From an uncultured Prochlorococcus sp. (GTDB taxonomy: Bacteria; Cyanobacteriota; Cyanobacteriia; PCC-6307; Cyanobiaceae), in NCBI GenBank assembly GCA_902590775.1, contig CACIYC010000005.1, positions 1-64,000 on the forward strand: DNA of 64,000 nt, read 5' to 3'. Under the pieces are notes generated by a model. The model was given only the letters and a program-made list of their open reading frames with translations, did not search any database and was not told where the DNA came from. Position numbers and translations under genes: made by a program. Of the stretch, positions 8,840 through 17,534 are shown one piece after another (position 1 is the stretch's first letter; the number at the start of each line of letters is the position of its first letter).

Positions 8840-9790
8840 GTGACACTTGAGAATAAGGGAAAGTTCCTTTTAAAGATAAGGACAACCAAGGAAAAATTTA
8901 TAGATCAAGGATTTAAATCTTTTTCCTTTTTAATGGCATCTACAGTTTCGGTTGTCCTATTTGCAATCATTGTTGTTGTTTTTTTAGAATCGCTTGAATC
9001 AATAAATAGGTATGGGCTTAATTTTCTGACTACTTCAAATTGGAATCCAGTGACAGATGAGTACGGTGCATTTACAGCAATTTATGGCACTTTAGTAACA
9101 TCAATTGCTTCTTTAATTATAGCAATACCTTTGGGAGTCGGGACAGCAATTTTCATCACAGAAGATATTCTCCCAGAAAAACTAAGAGAGACTATAGGTT
9201 TAATGGTAGAGCTATTGGCCGCCATACCTTCAGTAGTTTTAGGACTTTGGGCTATTTTTGTAATGGAGCCTTTTATAAGGCCTTTCCTAATGATCTTGCA
9301 TAGATTTTTGGGATGGATACCTTTTCTGAGTTCCCAACCAATAGGACCGGGGATTGCACCTGCGATCTTAATTTTAGTAGTTATGATACTTCCTATTATC
9401 ACTTCTATAGCAAGAGATTCTCTTAATCAAGTTCCAAATAAACTTAGGGAAGCTGCCTATGGAATTGGAGCAACAAGATGGATAGCAATGTTTAATGTAA
9501 TACTTCCAGCTGCTTTGTCAGGTATTGCTGGAGGTGTTTTACTTGGACTTGGAAGAGCAATGGGCGAGACCATGGCGGTAACAATGATTATTGGGAATTC
9601 AAATAGTTTTAGCTGGTCAATACTTTCCCCTGGATATACAATCTCTGCGATGCTTGCAAATCAATTTGGAGAAGCCGATGGTATTCAAGTATCTTCTTTG
9701 ATGTATGCTGCTTTTATTCTAATGATATTGACATTAATAGTTAATATACTTGCTCAATGGGTTGTCAGAAAATTAAGTCTAAAGTATTAA
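8840..9790 (+). CDS. pstC: Phosphate ABC transporter permease PstC
   Basis: A 316-residue membrane permease with a GTG start. The first hydrophobic helix is at about residues 25-50, followed by a periplasmic loop containing NFLTTSNWNP, typical of PstC. The binding-protein-dependent permease loop (EAAYGIGATRWIAMFNVILP, residues 207-226) docks to PstB. It pairs with PstA to form the phosphate channel. PstA follows 15 bases later. Confidence 0.95.
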   Translation: MTLENKGKFLLKIRTTKEKFIDQGFKSFSFLMASTVSVVLFAIIVVVFLESLESINRYGLNFLTTSNWNPVTDEYGAFTAIYGTLVTSIASLIIAIPLGVGTAIFITEDILPEKLRETIGLMVELLAAIPSVVLGLWAIFVMEPFIRPFLMILHRFLGWIPFLSSQPIGPGIAPAILILVVMILPIITSIARDSLNQVPNKLREAAYGIGATRWIAMFNVILPAALSGIAGGVLLGLGRAMGETMAVTMIIGNSNSFSWSILSPGYTISAMLANQFGEADGIQVSSLMYAAFILMILTLIVNILAQWVVRKLSLKY

Positions 9791-9805
9791 GTTGAAAATT
9801 AAAAA

Positions 9806-10711
9806 ATGAAAGTCTCAAGTTCTAAAACTAGCCTTAACTATAATAGATTTTCTAGAAGAAATTTAATAGAAAAACTACTTAGTTCAATATCAGGTTTATT
9901 CACGATAATTGCTGTTTTACCTCTTGTATTAGTACTTTCATATGTTCTTATCAAAGGAGGTTCTCAAATCAGCTTGAGCACAATAATTTTAGAGCCTGAA
10001 CCGCCAGGCGATGACCTTTTATCAGCTGGTGGAATAGGTCCTGCAATTATTGGCACAATAATAATATCTAGTATTGCTTCGTTAATATCAATTCCAATTG
10101 GTGTAGGTGGAGGTATTTATCTTGCAGAATATTCAAAAGGAGGCTCTTTCTCAAGATTTGTAAGATTTGGAACTAATGTACTTGCTGGAGTCCCATCAAT
10201 TATTGCAGGCGTTTTTATATATGCAGTAATTGTGTCAACTAAAATACTTTTTGGAAGTATGTTTAGTGGAATTGCAGGAGGTTTGGCACTATCTATTTTA
10301 ATGCTTCCATCAGTTATTAAGACTACAGATGAAGGCTTAAAATTAGTACCAGATAATCTTAGGACTGGAGCATTAGGTATAGGCGCTTCAATGTTCACAA
10401 CAGTCATTCGAGTAACCTTGCCAGCCGCCTTTAGATCAATTTCAACTGGTATTGTTTTAGGCCTTGCTAGAGCGGCAGGAGAGACAGCACCTTTGATTTT
10501 TACGGCCCTTTTTTCTCGTTATTACATAACTGGCTTTGGAGACTTGTTCTATGAAATGGGATCATTATCTGTTTTGATTTATAATTTTGCATTAGAACCA
10601 TATGAAGCTCAAAATGAACTTGCATGGGCAGCATCTTTTTTGTTGGTAGTAATTTTACTTATGATGAATTTATTTTCTAGACTCATAAGCAATTTTGCTT
10701 CTGATAAATGA
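9806..10711 (+). CDS. pstA: Phosphate ABC transporter permease PstA
   Basis: A 301-residue multi-pass permease. The N-terminal helix is at about residues 32-52. The coupling loop [20 protein letters not shown] contacts the ATPase. The PstA-type [18 protein letters not shown] segment is present. The stop overlaps the pstB start by 4 bases (ATGA), implying translational coupling within pstCAB. Confidence 0.95.
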   Translation: MKVSSSKTSLNYNRFSRRNLIEKLLSSISGLFTIIAVLPLVLVLSYVLIKGGSQISLSTIILEPEPPGDDLLSAGGIGPAIIGTIIISSIASLISIPIGVGGGIYLAEYSKGGSFSRFVRFGTNVLAGVPSIIAGVFIYAVIVSTKILFGSMFSGIAGGLALSILMLPSVIKTTDEGLKLVPDNLRTGALGIGASMFTTVIRVTLPAAFRSISTGIVLGLARAAGETAPLIFTALFSRYYITGFGDLFYEMGSLSVLIYNFALEPYEAQNELAWAASFLLVVILLMMNLFSRLISNFASDK

Positions 10712-11553
10712 ATAAATTACCTAATAATAAAATGAAAAATACCACTAAGAATGAAGAAAATCTAATAGATAAAGATATATCGATCTCTCTTCAAAATATT
10801 ACAATTAGTTATGCAAAGATAGATGCTGTTAGAAACATTTTCTTTGATATAGAAAAAAATAAAGTTACTTCATTAATTGGTCCTTCTGGTTGTGGTAAAT
10901 CAACAGTATTAAGAGCATTAAATAGAATGAATGACTTGATTAGTGGATGCTCTATTAAAGGTCAAATTCTATTCGATGGAATAGATTTATATTCTGATAA
11001 AATAGATCCAGTAGAAGTAAGGAGGAGGATAGGAATGGTTTTTCAGCAACCAAATCCTTTCCCTAAAAGTATTTATGAAAACATTGCTTTTGGGGCAAGA
11101 ATAAATGGTTTTACTGGGGATTTTGATGAATTAGTTGAAACATCGTTAAGGAAAGCAGCTGTATGGGATGAATGTAAAGATAAATTGAATGAAAGTGGTT
11201 ATTCCTTATCAGGTGGCCAACAACAAAGGCTATGTATTGCTAGGACTATTGCTATTGAACCAGATGTAATTCTAATGGATGAGCCTTGCTCAGCTTTGGA
11301 TCCTATCTCTACAATTAAAATTGAAGAAACTATACATGAACTAAAAAATAATTATACAATAGTTATTGTTACTCATAATATGCAGCAAGCCCTTAGAGTA
11401 AGTGATATGACGGCTTTTTTTAATGCCTGTGAAACAGAAGAAAATGAGGATGGGAAAGTAGGTTATTTAGTCGAATTTGATAAAACAAGTAAAATATTTA
11501 ATTCTCCTAAAGAAAAGGCAACTAAAGATTATATTTCTGGTAAGTTTGGTTGA
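10708..11553 (+). CDS. pstB: Phosphate ABC transporter ATPase PstB
   Basis: A 281-residue ATPase that drives phosphate import. Walker A is GPSGCGKST, the signature is [13 protein letters not shown], Walker B is [12 protein letters not shown], and the H-loop is VTHNMQQA. The N-terminal 25 residues are a Lys/Asn-rich extension before the core. It is the last gene of pstCAB. No phoB/phoR or phoU is in the window. Confidence 0.96.
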   Translation: MNKLPNNKMKNTTKNEENLIDKDISISLQNITISYAKIDAVRNIFFDIEKNKVTSLIGPSGCGKSTVLRALNRMNDLISGCSIKGQILFDGIDLYSDKIDPVEVRRRIGMVFQQPNPFPKSIYENIAFGARINGFTGDFDELVETSLRKAAVWDECKDKLNESGYSLSGGQQQRLCIARTIAIEPDVILMDEPCSALDPISTIKIEETIHELKNNYTIVIVTHNMQQALRVSDMTAFFNACETEENEDGKVGYLVEFDKTSKIFNSPKEKATKDYISGKFG

Positions 11554-11730
11554 TTAATAATCTTATTTAATAAGAAATGATAAATAAATAACCCATCAAT
11601 GTAAAAGAACTTTTAGTTTAGATTTTTTTATATATGGTGTTTAATCGAGGAAGAGAATCACTTTGGAGTATTAATTACATTCCTTAATTGCGATTTAAGG
11701 GCTAGAAATGTAATAGCGGTGTTTTTTGAA

Positions 11731-11874
11731 ATGACTTCTCCAAATGACACTATCTTCCCTAGTTGTAAATTGCCTAGAAAACCAGAAGCAGTAAGTCTCC
11801 TTTTGTCATTGCTTTGGAAAAAGCCAAAGAAGGAGAGGCCTCATTGGATCATTGATGAAGTCAAGACCTTTTGA
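11731..11874 (+). CDS. 47-aa basic protein
   Basis: A hand-read ORF: MTSPNDTIFPSCKLPRKPEA, a short hydrophobic stretch (VSLLLSLLW), then KKPKKERPHWIIDEVKTF. The frame is open and protein-like, with an ATG start. It might associate peripherally with membranes. No family recognised. Confidence 0.5.
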   Translation: MTSPNDTIFPSCKLPRKPEAVSLLLSLLWKKPKKERPHWIIDEVKTF

Positions 11875-12092
11875 TTTGATTATGGCTTAAAGCAAAGCCT
11901 AAAAAATTGATCAACCTTAGGTTGGATTTAGATTTGCAAGTCTTCTTGTAATTAAAGGTATTTCTTCTTATCCATTCCATTGGCGTTTTGGAGCAAGATG
12001 TAAAGATGATTTTTTTTTCTGTTGCATTTAGATTTTGATGTGATTTTGATAGTAGCTTTTCTAAATTGGTTCTTCTATCTGAGGAGGAAGAA

Positions 12093-12191
12093 ATGACAGT
12101 TCTTAAAATTTTCGTTCTTTCACTTTTTCTTGGAAGCGCGATTTATTTTGTTATAAGAGATTTCCTTGATCCAAGTTGGTACTTACGTTGA
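12093..12191 (+). CDS. 32-aa single-pass membrane peptide
   Basis: ATG 12093 is preceded by GAGGAGGAAGAA, a good Shine-Dalgarno, which is uncommon in this window. The peptide is MTVLKIFVLSLFLGSAIYFV followed by a short polar tail (IRDFLDPSWYLR). One transmembrane helix. Function unknown. Confidence 0.55.
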   Translation: MTVLKIFVLSLFLGSAIYFVIRDFLDPSWYLR

Positions 12192-12309
12192 TCAGGATCA
12201 ATTATAAATATAGTTGTTTAAGCTATTATTAGCGATTAAACCTCTTAGATCGTTAAGCTAGTTGAATCTTTGATATTATTGATACTGAAAGTATAAACTT
12301 ACTATTAAA

Positions 12310-12405
12310 GTGATTTGCTCATGCGGAAATGACTTTGTATTTGAACTAAGTTTTACTGGATATAAGACTGGAGAATTTACAAGAGAATCTGATGATTTAG
12401 AATAA
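12310..12405 (+). CDS. Possible 31-aa peptide, GTG start
   Basis: Reads (M)ICSCGNDFVFELSFTGYKTG and an acidic tail. The CSCG start looks like half of a zinc ribbon. No Shine-Dalgarno. It could be a small peptide or the remnant of a larger gene. Confidence 0.3.
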   Translation: MICSCGNDFVFELSFTGYKTGEFTRESDDLE

Positions 12406-12673
12406 TGAAAGGTTATTAATAACGATACTTAGAATTCACTTTGTTTAAATATGTAAAGATGAATTTGTAGAAGCTTTTTTAGCGCATGGCATATTAAAGC
12501 TTAATCTACTATTTACTTGAAAAAGACCTCTGATGAAAGAGTTTTTAGAAATAAGTAAACTATTAAACTATTAAATTATTCAATAAAATTCATTATTTTA
12601 ATTTTAAAAGCACAAACCCCTTGCCTAATTTGTATGCTTTGTTTAACTTTGTATCAGAGTATACATTAGAAAC

Positions 12674-12907
12674 TTGCCAAAACAGCAATCAAAATTAGTA
12701 GCAGTTCCCTGGGATTCAGCTAAGGATACCAGGAAAGCCTGGGTCTTGAAGAAGGGAGGGGAACAAGTACGATTTAGTAGGTGTCCTATGGACAATGGAT
12801 CATTCACGATTCAGAAAGATAAAGATCGAACTCTTACCCTGAAATCATTTCAAGCAAGAGATACATACAGGCAGTTAATAGAGAATGGTTATAAGTTAGG
12901 ACGTTAA
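12674..12907 (+). CDS. Small basic protein, possibly DUF1651-like
   Basis: A 77-residue ORF with a TTG start. The middle is WVLKKGGEQVRFSRCP and the C-terminus is ARDTYRQLIENGYKLGR. The final motif (A-x2-TY/W-x-x-L-x-x-NGY/W-K) echoes the end of the DUF1651 protein at 14955 (ALETWNELMGNGWKRV), so it may be a divergent relative. Soluble. Function unknown for the whole family. Confidence 0.55.
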   Translation: MPKQQSKLVAVPWDSAKDTRKAWVLKKGGEQVRFSRCPMDNGSFTIQKDKDRTLTLKSFQARDTYRQLIENGYKLGR

Positions 12908-12998
12908 TTAGATTTATTTATTTTTAAAGGTTTTTAAAGTTGAAGTTGTTTAGCATTCTTTTGAGAATTATTGAAAAAACTAAAGGACTTAAATAAAT

Positions 12999-13304
12999 TC
13001 AATCAATTTTTAATGAGTCATTCTTCGCCAGTTCCTTAAATACCTTATTAACTCTTTTTTCAGACTCTAATAAAGGAGGATCTAATATATCTAATGCAGC
13101 TGCTAAGCAAGTAATCCAAAAGCTATTTGGTATGACAAGAGTTTTTTCACAAATATGGTCTGGGGCTTTTTCAAGACAGCCTTGTTCAGAGGCTAAATTA
13201 ATGGTTTTAATTTGAGAATATAGTTCTATTTCCAACATTTGGACTTCTTGGTCAGTGATGTCTGTTCCTTCTGAAAAATATTCTAGTAGGAGTTGATAGT
13301 TCAA
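12999..13304 (-). CDS. 101-aa helical protein, unknown
   Basis: A soluble acidic ORF beginning MNYQLLLEYFSEGTDITDQE, with a middle segment around WITCLAAALDILDPP and a charged C-terminus. No motif recognised. It begins 2 bases after the stop of the 42-residue ORF at 13307-13435, so the two look like one operon. Confidence 0.55.
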   Translation of the reverse strand: MNYQLLLEYFSEGTDITDQEVQMLEIELYSQIKTINLASEQGCLEKAPDHICEKTLVIPNSFWITCLAAALDILDPPLLESEKRVNKVFKELAKNDSLKID

Positions 13305-13306
13305 TG

Positions 13307-13435
13307 TTAATAATGAGGTGGCTTTGATTCTTCAGGTGGAAAATATGGTTCATCTACATGATCAGGATTAATCTCTCTCCAATACTCTTCTGAAGGATCT
13401 AATCCATCATTGTCATAAATAATTCTTGAGTTCAT
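13307..13435 (-). CDS. 42-aa acidic Pro-rich peptide
   Basis: A hand-read ORF: MNSRIIYDNDGLDPSEEYWR, then EINPDHVDEPYFPPEESKPPHY. Strongly acidic and Pro-rich, so probably extended or disordered. It ends 2 bases before the 101-residue gene on the same strand, suggesting coupled expression. Unknown function. Confidence 0.5.
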   Translation of the reverse strand: MNSRIIYDNDGLDPSEEYWREINPDHVDEPYFPPEESKPPHY

Positions 13436-13569
13436 TTAATGTGTCGGTTGATTTGTTTGTAGTTCGAAGAAAAATTTTCTAAATACTTTTTGAACTGTTA
13501 ACTTTACAAGATTTTATGCTGTAGACGATTGTTTAAGTTTACTTTATTTAGGCTATGTTTGTAATCTGT

Positions 13570-13719
13570 TTAAGTTTCTGAGCCTAGTTGATGCCGTAAC
13601 TCAATCCACCAAACATCAAGGGTTTTCTCGCTTTTCATCATCTGCACGCCTACTAATGCAATTTCTATTCCAAGAAGACTGGAAATAGAAATAGTCTTGA
13701 TTCTTGAGAAATGTTTAAT
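13570..13719 (-). CDS. Membrane peptide ORF lacking a canonical start
   Basis: An open frame reads (ATT)KHFSRIKTISISSLLGIEIA, then LVGVQMMKSEKTLDVWWIEL and a tail RHQLGSET. It has one transmembrane helix and a gene-like composition, but between the preceding stop and the first internal ATG (MMKSEK) only ATT is a plausible start. Overlapping codons ATGAGAGCA in another frame could reach it by a frameshift. It may be a decayed gene or use an unusual start. Confidence 0.35.
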   Translation of the reverse strand: MKHFSRIKTISISSLLGIEIALVGVQMMKSEKTLDVWWIELRHQLGSET

Positions 13720-13773
13720 TGGATCATTGCATGTTTGCTCTCATGGGAATCCTTGAATTATCCCACCACTTTC

Positions 13774-14013
13774 TCATTTGATTTCCCAGTGAACGGCTAC
13801 TGTCTCTTCGGCTAAGGTGTTATTGAAAAATTGTCTACATAGATCTTCCATTTTTAGTGTTTTTAATTCTTCAAGCCTCATTATATCTTCATCCTTAAGT
13901 TCATAAGTAGTGGTTATCTTTTCTTGCTCATCTCTTCCTGTCTCAAGACCTAATTCATAAAGCACTTCCTCGCAATCAATTTCTTCAGAACCAAAAGTAA
14001 AAGTAATTTTCAT
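13774..14013 (-). CDS. 79-aa acidic soluble protein
   Basis: Starts MKITFTFGSEEIDCEEVLYE, followed by helical, highly acidic segments ending VAVHWEIK. No membrane segment or motif recognised. The strand-helix-strand pattern suggests a small alpha/beta fold. Unknown function. Confidence 0.55.
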   Translation of the reverse strand: MKITFTFGSEEIDCEEVLYELGLETGRDEQEKITTTYELKDEDIMRLEELKTLKMEDLCRQFFNNTLAEETVAVHWEIK

Positions 14014-14480
14014 AATTACTAGAGAGCACTTTTAAATAACATGATTTATAATTTTATCTTGTAGAAGAGCTTGATAATAGATTCGTTTAGGAATTTCTTT
14101 TACTATCTTCATATCAAAGAAAATGGATTGGCTTGCTAACTTTTGTGGAGATTTCAGATATTAATACAATTTTCATACTTTGATTGGTAAAACTTAAGTG
14201 ACTTATGCTCATAATCTTTCACCTATTTAGTTGACCATATAAGAAGAATTAATTAAGGCAAGTAAATTTCATTCACTTTGTTTAAAATTTTAGAATTCCT
14301 TTGATGAAAAGTTTGATTCATCAGCTAATTACTTCAATGAATTTTGTCTTTCAATCAAACAGGACAAATCTATAAGTAGTGCAGTGGATTAAAAGCTCTT
14401 ATTGATTAGGAGAAGAAATGTTCTTGAGAAAAGAAATGTTTACTCTTTAATTATGGCTATTTTAATTCATCCTATTTCTC
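14014..14480. other. Intergenic stretch, nothing seen
   Basis: About 465 AT-rich bases. Only ORFs of fewer than 20 codons are present; no RNA gene or strong hairpin noticed. Confidence 0.4.
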
Positions 14481-14642
14481 TTAGTTTCCTTGGTGTAGAG
14501 GAGGTGAAGATTCATTATGATGTATTTTCTTTCTGATTAACCGTGCTTCTTTAAAAAGGCTCATAGCCTCTTTCCTTCCTACTGCAGCCTCAGCTTTGAG
14601 CATTATTTTTGCATACTCTTTATTCATTTGTTTTTTTGTCAT
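14481..14642 (-). CDS. Small basic RKEA-family protein
   Basis: The track starts at 14708 (TTG), but I prefer ATG 14642 (MTKKQMNKEYAKIMLKAEAA) because it aligns with the paralogous ORF at 21072-21200. Shared pattern: A-K-x2-L/K-x-KAE, then RKEA, then K/R-A. The protein is helical and basic with a His/Pro-rich tail. No known family. Confidence 0.5.
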   Translation of the reverse strand: MTKKQMNKEYAKIMLKAEAAVGRKEAMSLFKEARLIRKKIHHNESSPPLHQGN

Positions 14643-14954
14643 TGATTTTCTGGAGTTGGGATGTGGGAGAAGAGGGGGATGGTGCTTGTAGTAAATTTGA
14701 CTTTCCAATATCCTTTCACTTTAGAGTTATACCATCTAGTTTAATCTCATCTGAGATATATCTACGCTAGCACAGCAGCTGCTTGAGATTAAGCATAAAT
14801 CCTCATCACAAAATAGTAGTACAGATATACTATTAAGTTATAAATGAGGGCTTAAGGATCTTAAAGTCTATGAGAAGAATTATTTTCGTTGGTGTCCAAT
14901 GTTTTTCAAGAAATCTCTTGCTCAATGAAAGCGGAGGAAGTTATTGAATGATTC

Positions 14955-15248
14955 TTGGCTTTCTTATCAAAAAAAGTTATTCATCAAGTGCAGGAAAGAT
15001 TGATGATGCCTGAAGGGTGGTTGATTGAGCCCGCAAAGAAATGGTTGCTTCTTTTTCGTAAAGATCCAATTAGTTTGCAGAGGTCACCAAAAATTTATAT
15101 GGATAAATGGTATGTAACTAATATGGGTACTCCTGCTGCTTTTAGAGATAGAAGAAAAGTTGATTTCGAACCAGCATTGGAAACGTGGAATGAGTTAATG
15201 GGTAATGGTTGGAAGAGAGTTGACTTCATTCATGATTCCATTGTCTAG
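14955..15248 (+). CDS. DUF1651 family protein
   Basis: A 97-residue ORF with a TTG start in the track. The recognisable DUF1651 domain begins at the internal ATGATG near 15000 (MPEGWLIEPAKKWLLLF) and runs through WYVTNMGTPAAFRDRR to WNELMGNGWKRVDF. The family is restricted to picocyanobacteria and has no known function. The stop lies 2 bases before the first arm of the 194-bp inverted repeat. Confidence 0.75.
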   Translation: MAFLSKKVIHQVQERLMMPEGWLIEPAKKWLLLFRKDPISLQRSPKIYMDKWYVTNMGTPAAFRDRRKVDFEPALETWNELMGNGWKRVDFIHDSIV

Positions 15249-15313
15249 ATGCTTCTGAGATGAGATAGGTTAGGTCTTCTATTTGTAACTAAACCCCTAT
15301 TTATGGTAGAGGT

Positions 15314-15319
15314 TATAAT
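15314..15319 (+). promoter_or_regulatory. -10 box inside repeat arm A
   Basis: TATAAT preceded by AGAGGT and followed by GTGCAGTTAACTACC. It is present in identical form on the minus strand of arm B (17355-17360). A clear -35 was not seen. Direction fits transcription of the mini-ORF. Confidence 0.5.
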
Positions 15320-15337
15320 GTGCAGTTAACTACCTTT

Positions 15338-15391
15338 ATGTCTCAACTAACAATCAAAGTATCTGCGAAAGCAAAAGCCAAGAAAGATTAG
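15338..15391 (+). CDS. Possible 17-aa peptide in repeat arm A
   Basis: ATG 15338 gives MSQLTIKVSAKAKAKKD, a short basic peptide just after the TATAAT box. There is no Shine-Dalgarno. It is identical in both arms. It may be a translated micropeptide, or incidental within a small RNA. Confidence 0.3.
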   Translation: MSQLTIKVSAKAKAKKD

Positions 15392-15461
15392 TTGTGTTCG
15401 AAGAACTACTGCCAAAGTATCGACAGTACTTTTACTCCCTTAAGACTGTGTTTATAGGCAG

Positions 15462-15495
15462 ATAGAGAGCTATACACCTCTCTTTGATCCTTTTT
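15462..15495 (+). terminator. Terminator after repeat arm A
   Basis: AGAGAG pairs with CTCTCT around CTATACAC, followed by TTGATCCTTTTT. It lies just outside the repeated sequence and would end a transcript of about 160 bases started from the repeat promoter. Confidence 0.55.
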
Positions 15496-15506
15496 AAAGT
15501 ACAACA

Positions 15507-15653
15507 ATGAAGAAGCTAATCAAATGTCATAAATTAATGATTGAAAAAGTGCAGAGTGAAATGGGGATTTCTCATTACAGAATGTACTGGATATCTTTTC
15601 TAGAAGGTGCGTTGGCTATGTGGGTTCTGATGAAAATAGCAACTTCTTTATGA
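15507..15653 (+). CDS. 48-aa membrane-associated protein
   Basis: A hand-read ORF: MKKLIKCHKLMIEKVQSEMG, then ISHYRMYWISFLEGALAMWV and LMKIATSL. Basic amphipathic N-terminus and a hydrophobic C-terminal half that could span a membrane. It lies inside the segment bounded by the inverted repeat. No family recognised. Confidence 0.45.
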   Translation: MKKLIKCHKLMIEKVQSEMGISHYRMYWISFLEGALAMWVLMKIATSL

Positions 15654-15866
15654 GATATTTTCGCTCAATACAATGTAATAAGTAGATAAAAATTGCCAAC
15701 TTACTCTACAAATCGAGCTAATTGCCTAGAGTAGTTTTTCTAATGCAGTAATCAACTTTGACGATTCTTAAATTCGTTAATTAATTTTAGAAGATATAGA
15801 TTGGTATCATCTTTTATTGCTTGATTTAACAAGTTAGACCATTTATTTTGCTAAAAGGCAGGTAAT

Positions 15867-16241
15867 TTAATTGCCTGAATCATTAGCCATTTCAGAAGCA
15901 TCTAATAATTCAGCCAACTTTCTAAATTGATCCTTGTTTTGAATCAATGAATTCAGACTAGAGAATCCATTAGTTTTTAGTTGTTTAACAAAGTTTAGGT
16001 TAAGCCCAAGAGTCGCATTTCTCTTTCTCTGATTGGATGAGGACTTTTCTTGATATAAGAATTGCAACCTTTCATAGAGGAAATTATATTCATTACATTC
16101 TTTTTCATTAGAAAATTTCGTTCCGTCGATAGATTCAAAACTTACTTTTTGGGTGCTTGAACTAGAGAAAATAAGACGTAAAAGTAAAACTGTGGTTACT
16201 AAACCAAATAGAATTACTAATCCCAAATACAAATTGTTCAT
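15867..16241 (-). CDS. 124-aa N-terminally anchored protein
   Basis: Residues 4-24 form a membrane anchor (LYLGLVILFGLVTTVLLLRL). The rest is soluble and polar, with a segment FSNEKECNEYNFLYERLQFL and an amphipathic C-terminus. No domain recognised. It lies inside the inverted-repeat segment, on the minus strand. Confidence 0.55.
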   Translation of the reverse strand: MNNLYLGLVILFGLVTTVLLLRLIFSSSSTQKVSFESIDGTKFSNEKECNEYNFLYERLQFLYQEKSSSNQRKRNATLGLNLNFVKQLKTNGFSSLNSLIQNKDQFRKLAELLDASEMANDSGN

Positions 16242-16480
16242 TTAGCTTGATCGTAATCTTCATATGCTAGAGAAAAGTAGAAGCATAGAAGTTAGATATT
16301 GCGTAAAGTATCGCATTACCACAACTTCTGACAAGCCGTTGAAATTTATGTGAAAAGATATTATAAGCAGCAATTGATTTCTGGATATCAAGGTATTCCT
16401 TAAGCTATAGAAGGTAATGATTAGATTCCAAGGTCTGCTTTCCAAAAATGGATGGAATCAGATAACTCAGCACACTAACT

Positions 16481-16500
16481 TAGGTGTTAAGACGGACTTG
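16481..16500 (+). promoter_or_regulatory. Conserved box, copy 2
   Basis: TAGGTGTTAAGACGGACTTG, 19 of 20 identical to the box at 6688, ending 46 bases before the paralogous ATG at 16547. A TATAGT (16520-16525) lies between box and gene and could be a -10 element. Confidence 0.6.
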
Positions 16501-16546
16501 AATGATATTTTTTAAAAGCTATAGTTGCGTAATTGCTTTTTGTTAA

Positions 16547-16708
16547 ATGTCCCAGAGAGAATTTGATGCGATCATTGATGATTGTTTTTTAGATGGAGCA
16601 GCACAGTGTTTAAAAAGAAAGTATAAAGACAAAAATGACTTAAGATTAATAAAAGTTTTTTCTAGGTTAATTGAAAGAAATAAAGGAAGCTTAAGACAAG
16701 CTGTTTAA
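16547..16708 (+). CDS. Small FD-x2-ID-FL family protein, copy 2
   Basis: A 53-residue protein, MSQREFDAIIDDCFLDGAAQ, then a basic helical region (KRKYKDKNDLRLIKVFSRLI). It shares EFD-x2-ID and FLDGAA with copy 1 and IDDCFL with copy 3. It lies within the segment flanked by the inverted repeat. Preceded by the conserved box at 16481. Function unknown; likely soluble. Confidence 0.65.
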   Translation: MSQREFDAIIDDCFLDGAAQCLKRKYKDKNDLRLIKVFSRLIERNKGSLRQAV

Positions 16709-16760
16709 TTAGTTGCGCAAAACAGAAGGGTTTGGATCGAAGGTCAAAAGCTAGTCTCTT

Positions 16761-16807
16761 TTATAAGGTTTTAAAATGAATATTAACCTATAAAATTTTA
16801 TTTTTTA
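16761..16807 (+). terminator. Possible terminator after FD-ID copy 2
   Basis: TTATAAGGTT pairs with AACCTATAA with one bulge, followed by AATTTTATTTTTT. Moderate stem and good T-run. It lies 53 bases past the stop at 16708. Confidence 0.45.
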
Positions 16808-16925
16808 AGAATTGCCTCCTTATTTTCTTATGTGAAAGAATATCACCAGTTACCTTTTGTTTTGAGCAGTTCCAAAAACAGGGATAATTTTCTGATAATA
16901 AGTACTTATAGCTACTAAAGGTTGC

Positions 16926-17123
16926 CTAAGTTTTGGTCGCTTGATGCATTATAAACGTAAGCAAAAAAATCATTATTATTAGCGGAAGTATGGTGTTTAA
17001 AAAACTAATAAGAACGAAAAGAATTATTGTGCAACCACAATAAAGCCCCCATTTAGGGAAATAGCTAAAAGTCTTTTTTCTATTAGAACTCTGAGGTGAA
17101 ATTATTTCTGGATTAATTGCCAT
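16926..17123 (-). CDS. 65-aa two-helix membrane protein
   Basis: A polar N-terminus (MAINPEIISPQSSNRKKTFS), then two hydrophobic stretches (GCTIILFVLISFLN and LPLIIMIFLLTFIM). Probably a small hairpin membrane protein. It lies inside the segment bounded by the inverted repeat. No family recognised. Confidence 0.5.
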   Translation of the reverse strand: MAINPEIISPQSSNRKKTFSYFPKWGLYCGCTIILFVLISFLNTILPLIIMIFLLTFIMHQATKT

Positions 17124-17179
17124 TTAATTGATTACCTTAGACTTCCCTATATCCTAAATAGATTTCCAAATGTGGCAAT

Positions 17180-17209
17180 AAAGGGAAGGTTGAATTAAAC
17201 CCTTCCTTT
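17180..17209 (-). terminator. Possible terminator after repeat arm B
   Basis: On the minus strand AAAGGAAGG pairs with CCTTCCCTTT around GTTTAATTCAA. The T-run is weak (CTTTATTG). It lies outside the repeated sequence and differs from the hairpin after arm A. Confidence 0.4.
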
Positions 17210-17229
17210 CTTCAGTCCAACAGTATTAA

Positions 17230-17423
17230 CTTAAGCGAGTATAAGTACTGTCGATACTTTGGCAGTAGTTCTTCGAACACAACTAATCTTTCTTGGCTTT
17301 TGCTTTCGCAGATACTTTGATTGTTAGTTGAGACATAAAGGTAGTTAACTGCACATTATAACCTCTACCATAAATAGGGGTTTAGTTACAAATAGAAGAC
17401 CTAACCTATCTCATCTCAGAAGC
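17230..17423 (-). repeat. Inverted repeat, arm B
   Basis: Reverse complement of 15251-15444 with only two mismatches. A short TCTAG homology continues past the outer edge after a 3-base gap. Such long, nearly identical inverted arms 1.8 kb apart can invert the intervening DNA by homologous recombination. Confidence 0.95.
17283..17336 (-). CDS. Possible 17-aa peptide in repeat arm B
   Basis: Identical in sequence to the ORF in arm A (MSQLTIKVSAKAKAKKD), on the opposite strand. No Shine-Dalgarno; could be incidental to a small RNA. Confidence 0.3.
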   Translation of the reverse strand: MSQLTIKVSAKAKAKKD

Positions 17424-17534
17424 TAGAGTTGAATAACGTATTGATTGGGAATGTTGATCAAGTAATCTTCCGAATGAGCTTTGTAATGACTTCAGATATA
17501 TTGGTATACATGGAGGTTGCTCTAACAACTTCAT
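17406..17534 (-). CDS. 42-aa ORF ending inside repeat arm B
   Basis: A hand-read ORF: MKLLEQPPCIPIYLKSLQSS, then FGRLLDQHSQSIRYSTLASE, ending MR. The frame is open 16 codons further upstream without another ATG. Its last 6 codons and its stop come from repeat sequence, so the repeat insertion may have truncated or replaced the original C-terminus. Confidence 0.4.
   Translation of the reverse strand: MKLLEQPPCIPIYLKSLQSSFGRLLDQHSQSIRYSTLASEMR

Larger units (their letters stand above)
15251..15444 (+). repeat. Inverted repeat, arm A
   Basis: Nearly identical in reverse complement to 17230-17423: 194 positions with two mismatches (15432 and 15438). The arm contains a TATAAT box (15314-15319), a 17-codon ORF, and runs up to TTAAG. 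Each arm is followed by its own different hairpin terminator, so each looks like a small transcription unit. The enclosed segment is 15445-17229. Confidence 0.95.

Noticed and set aside
16260-16445. Track ORF of 61 residues (-)
   Set aside because: Poor composition, overlaps the conserved region before the box at 16481, and no paralogue.
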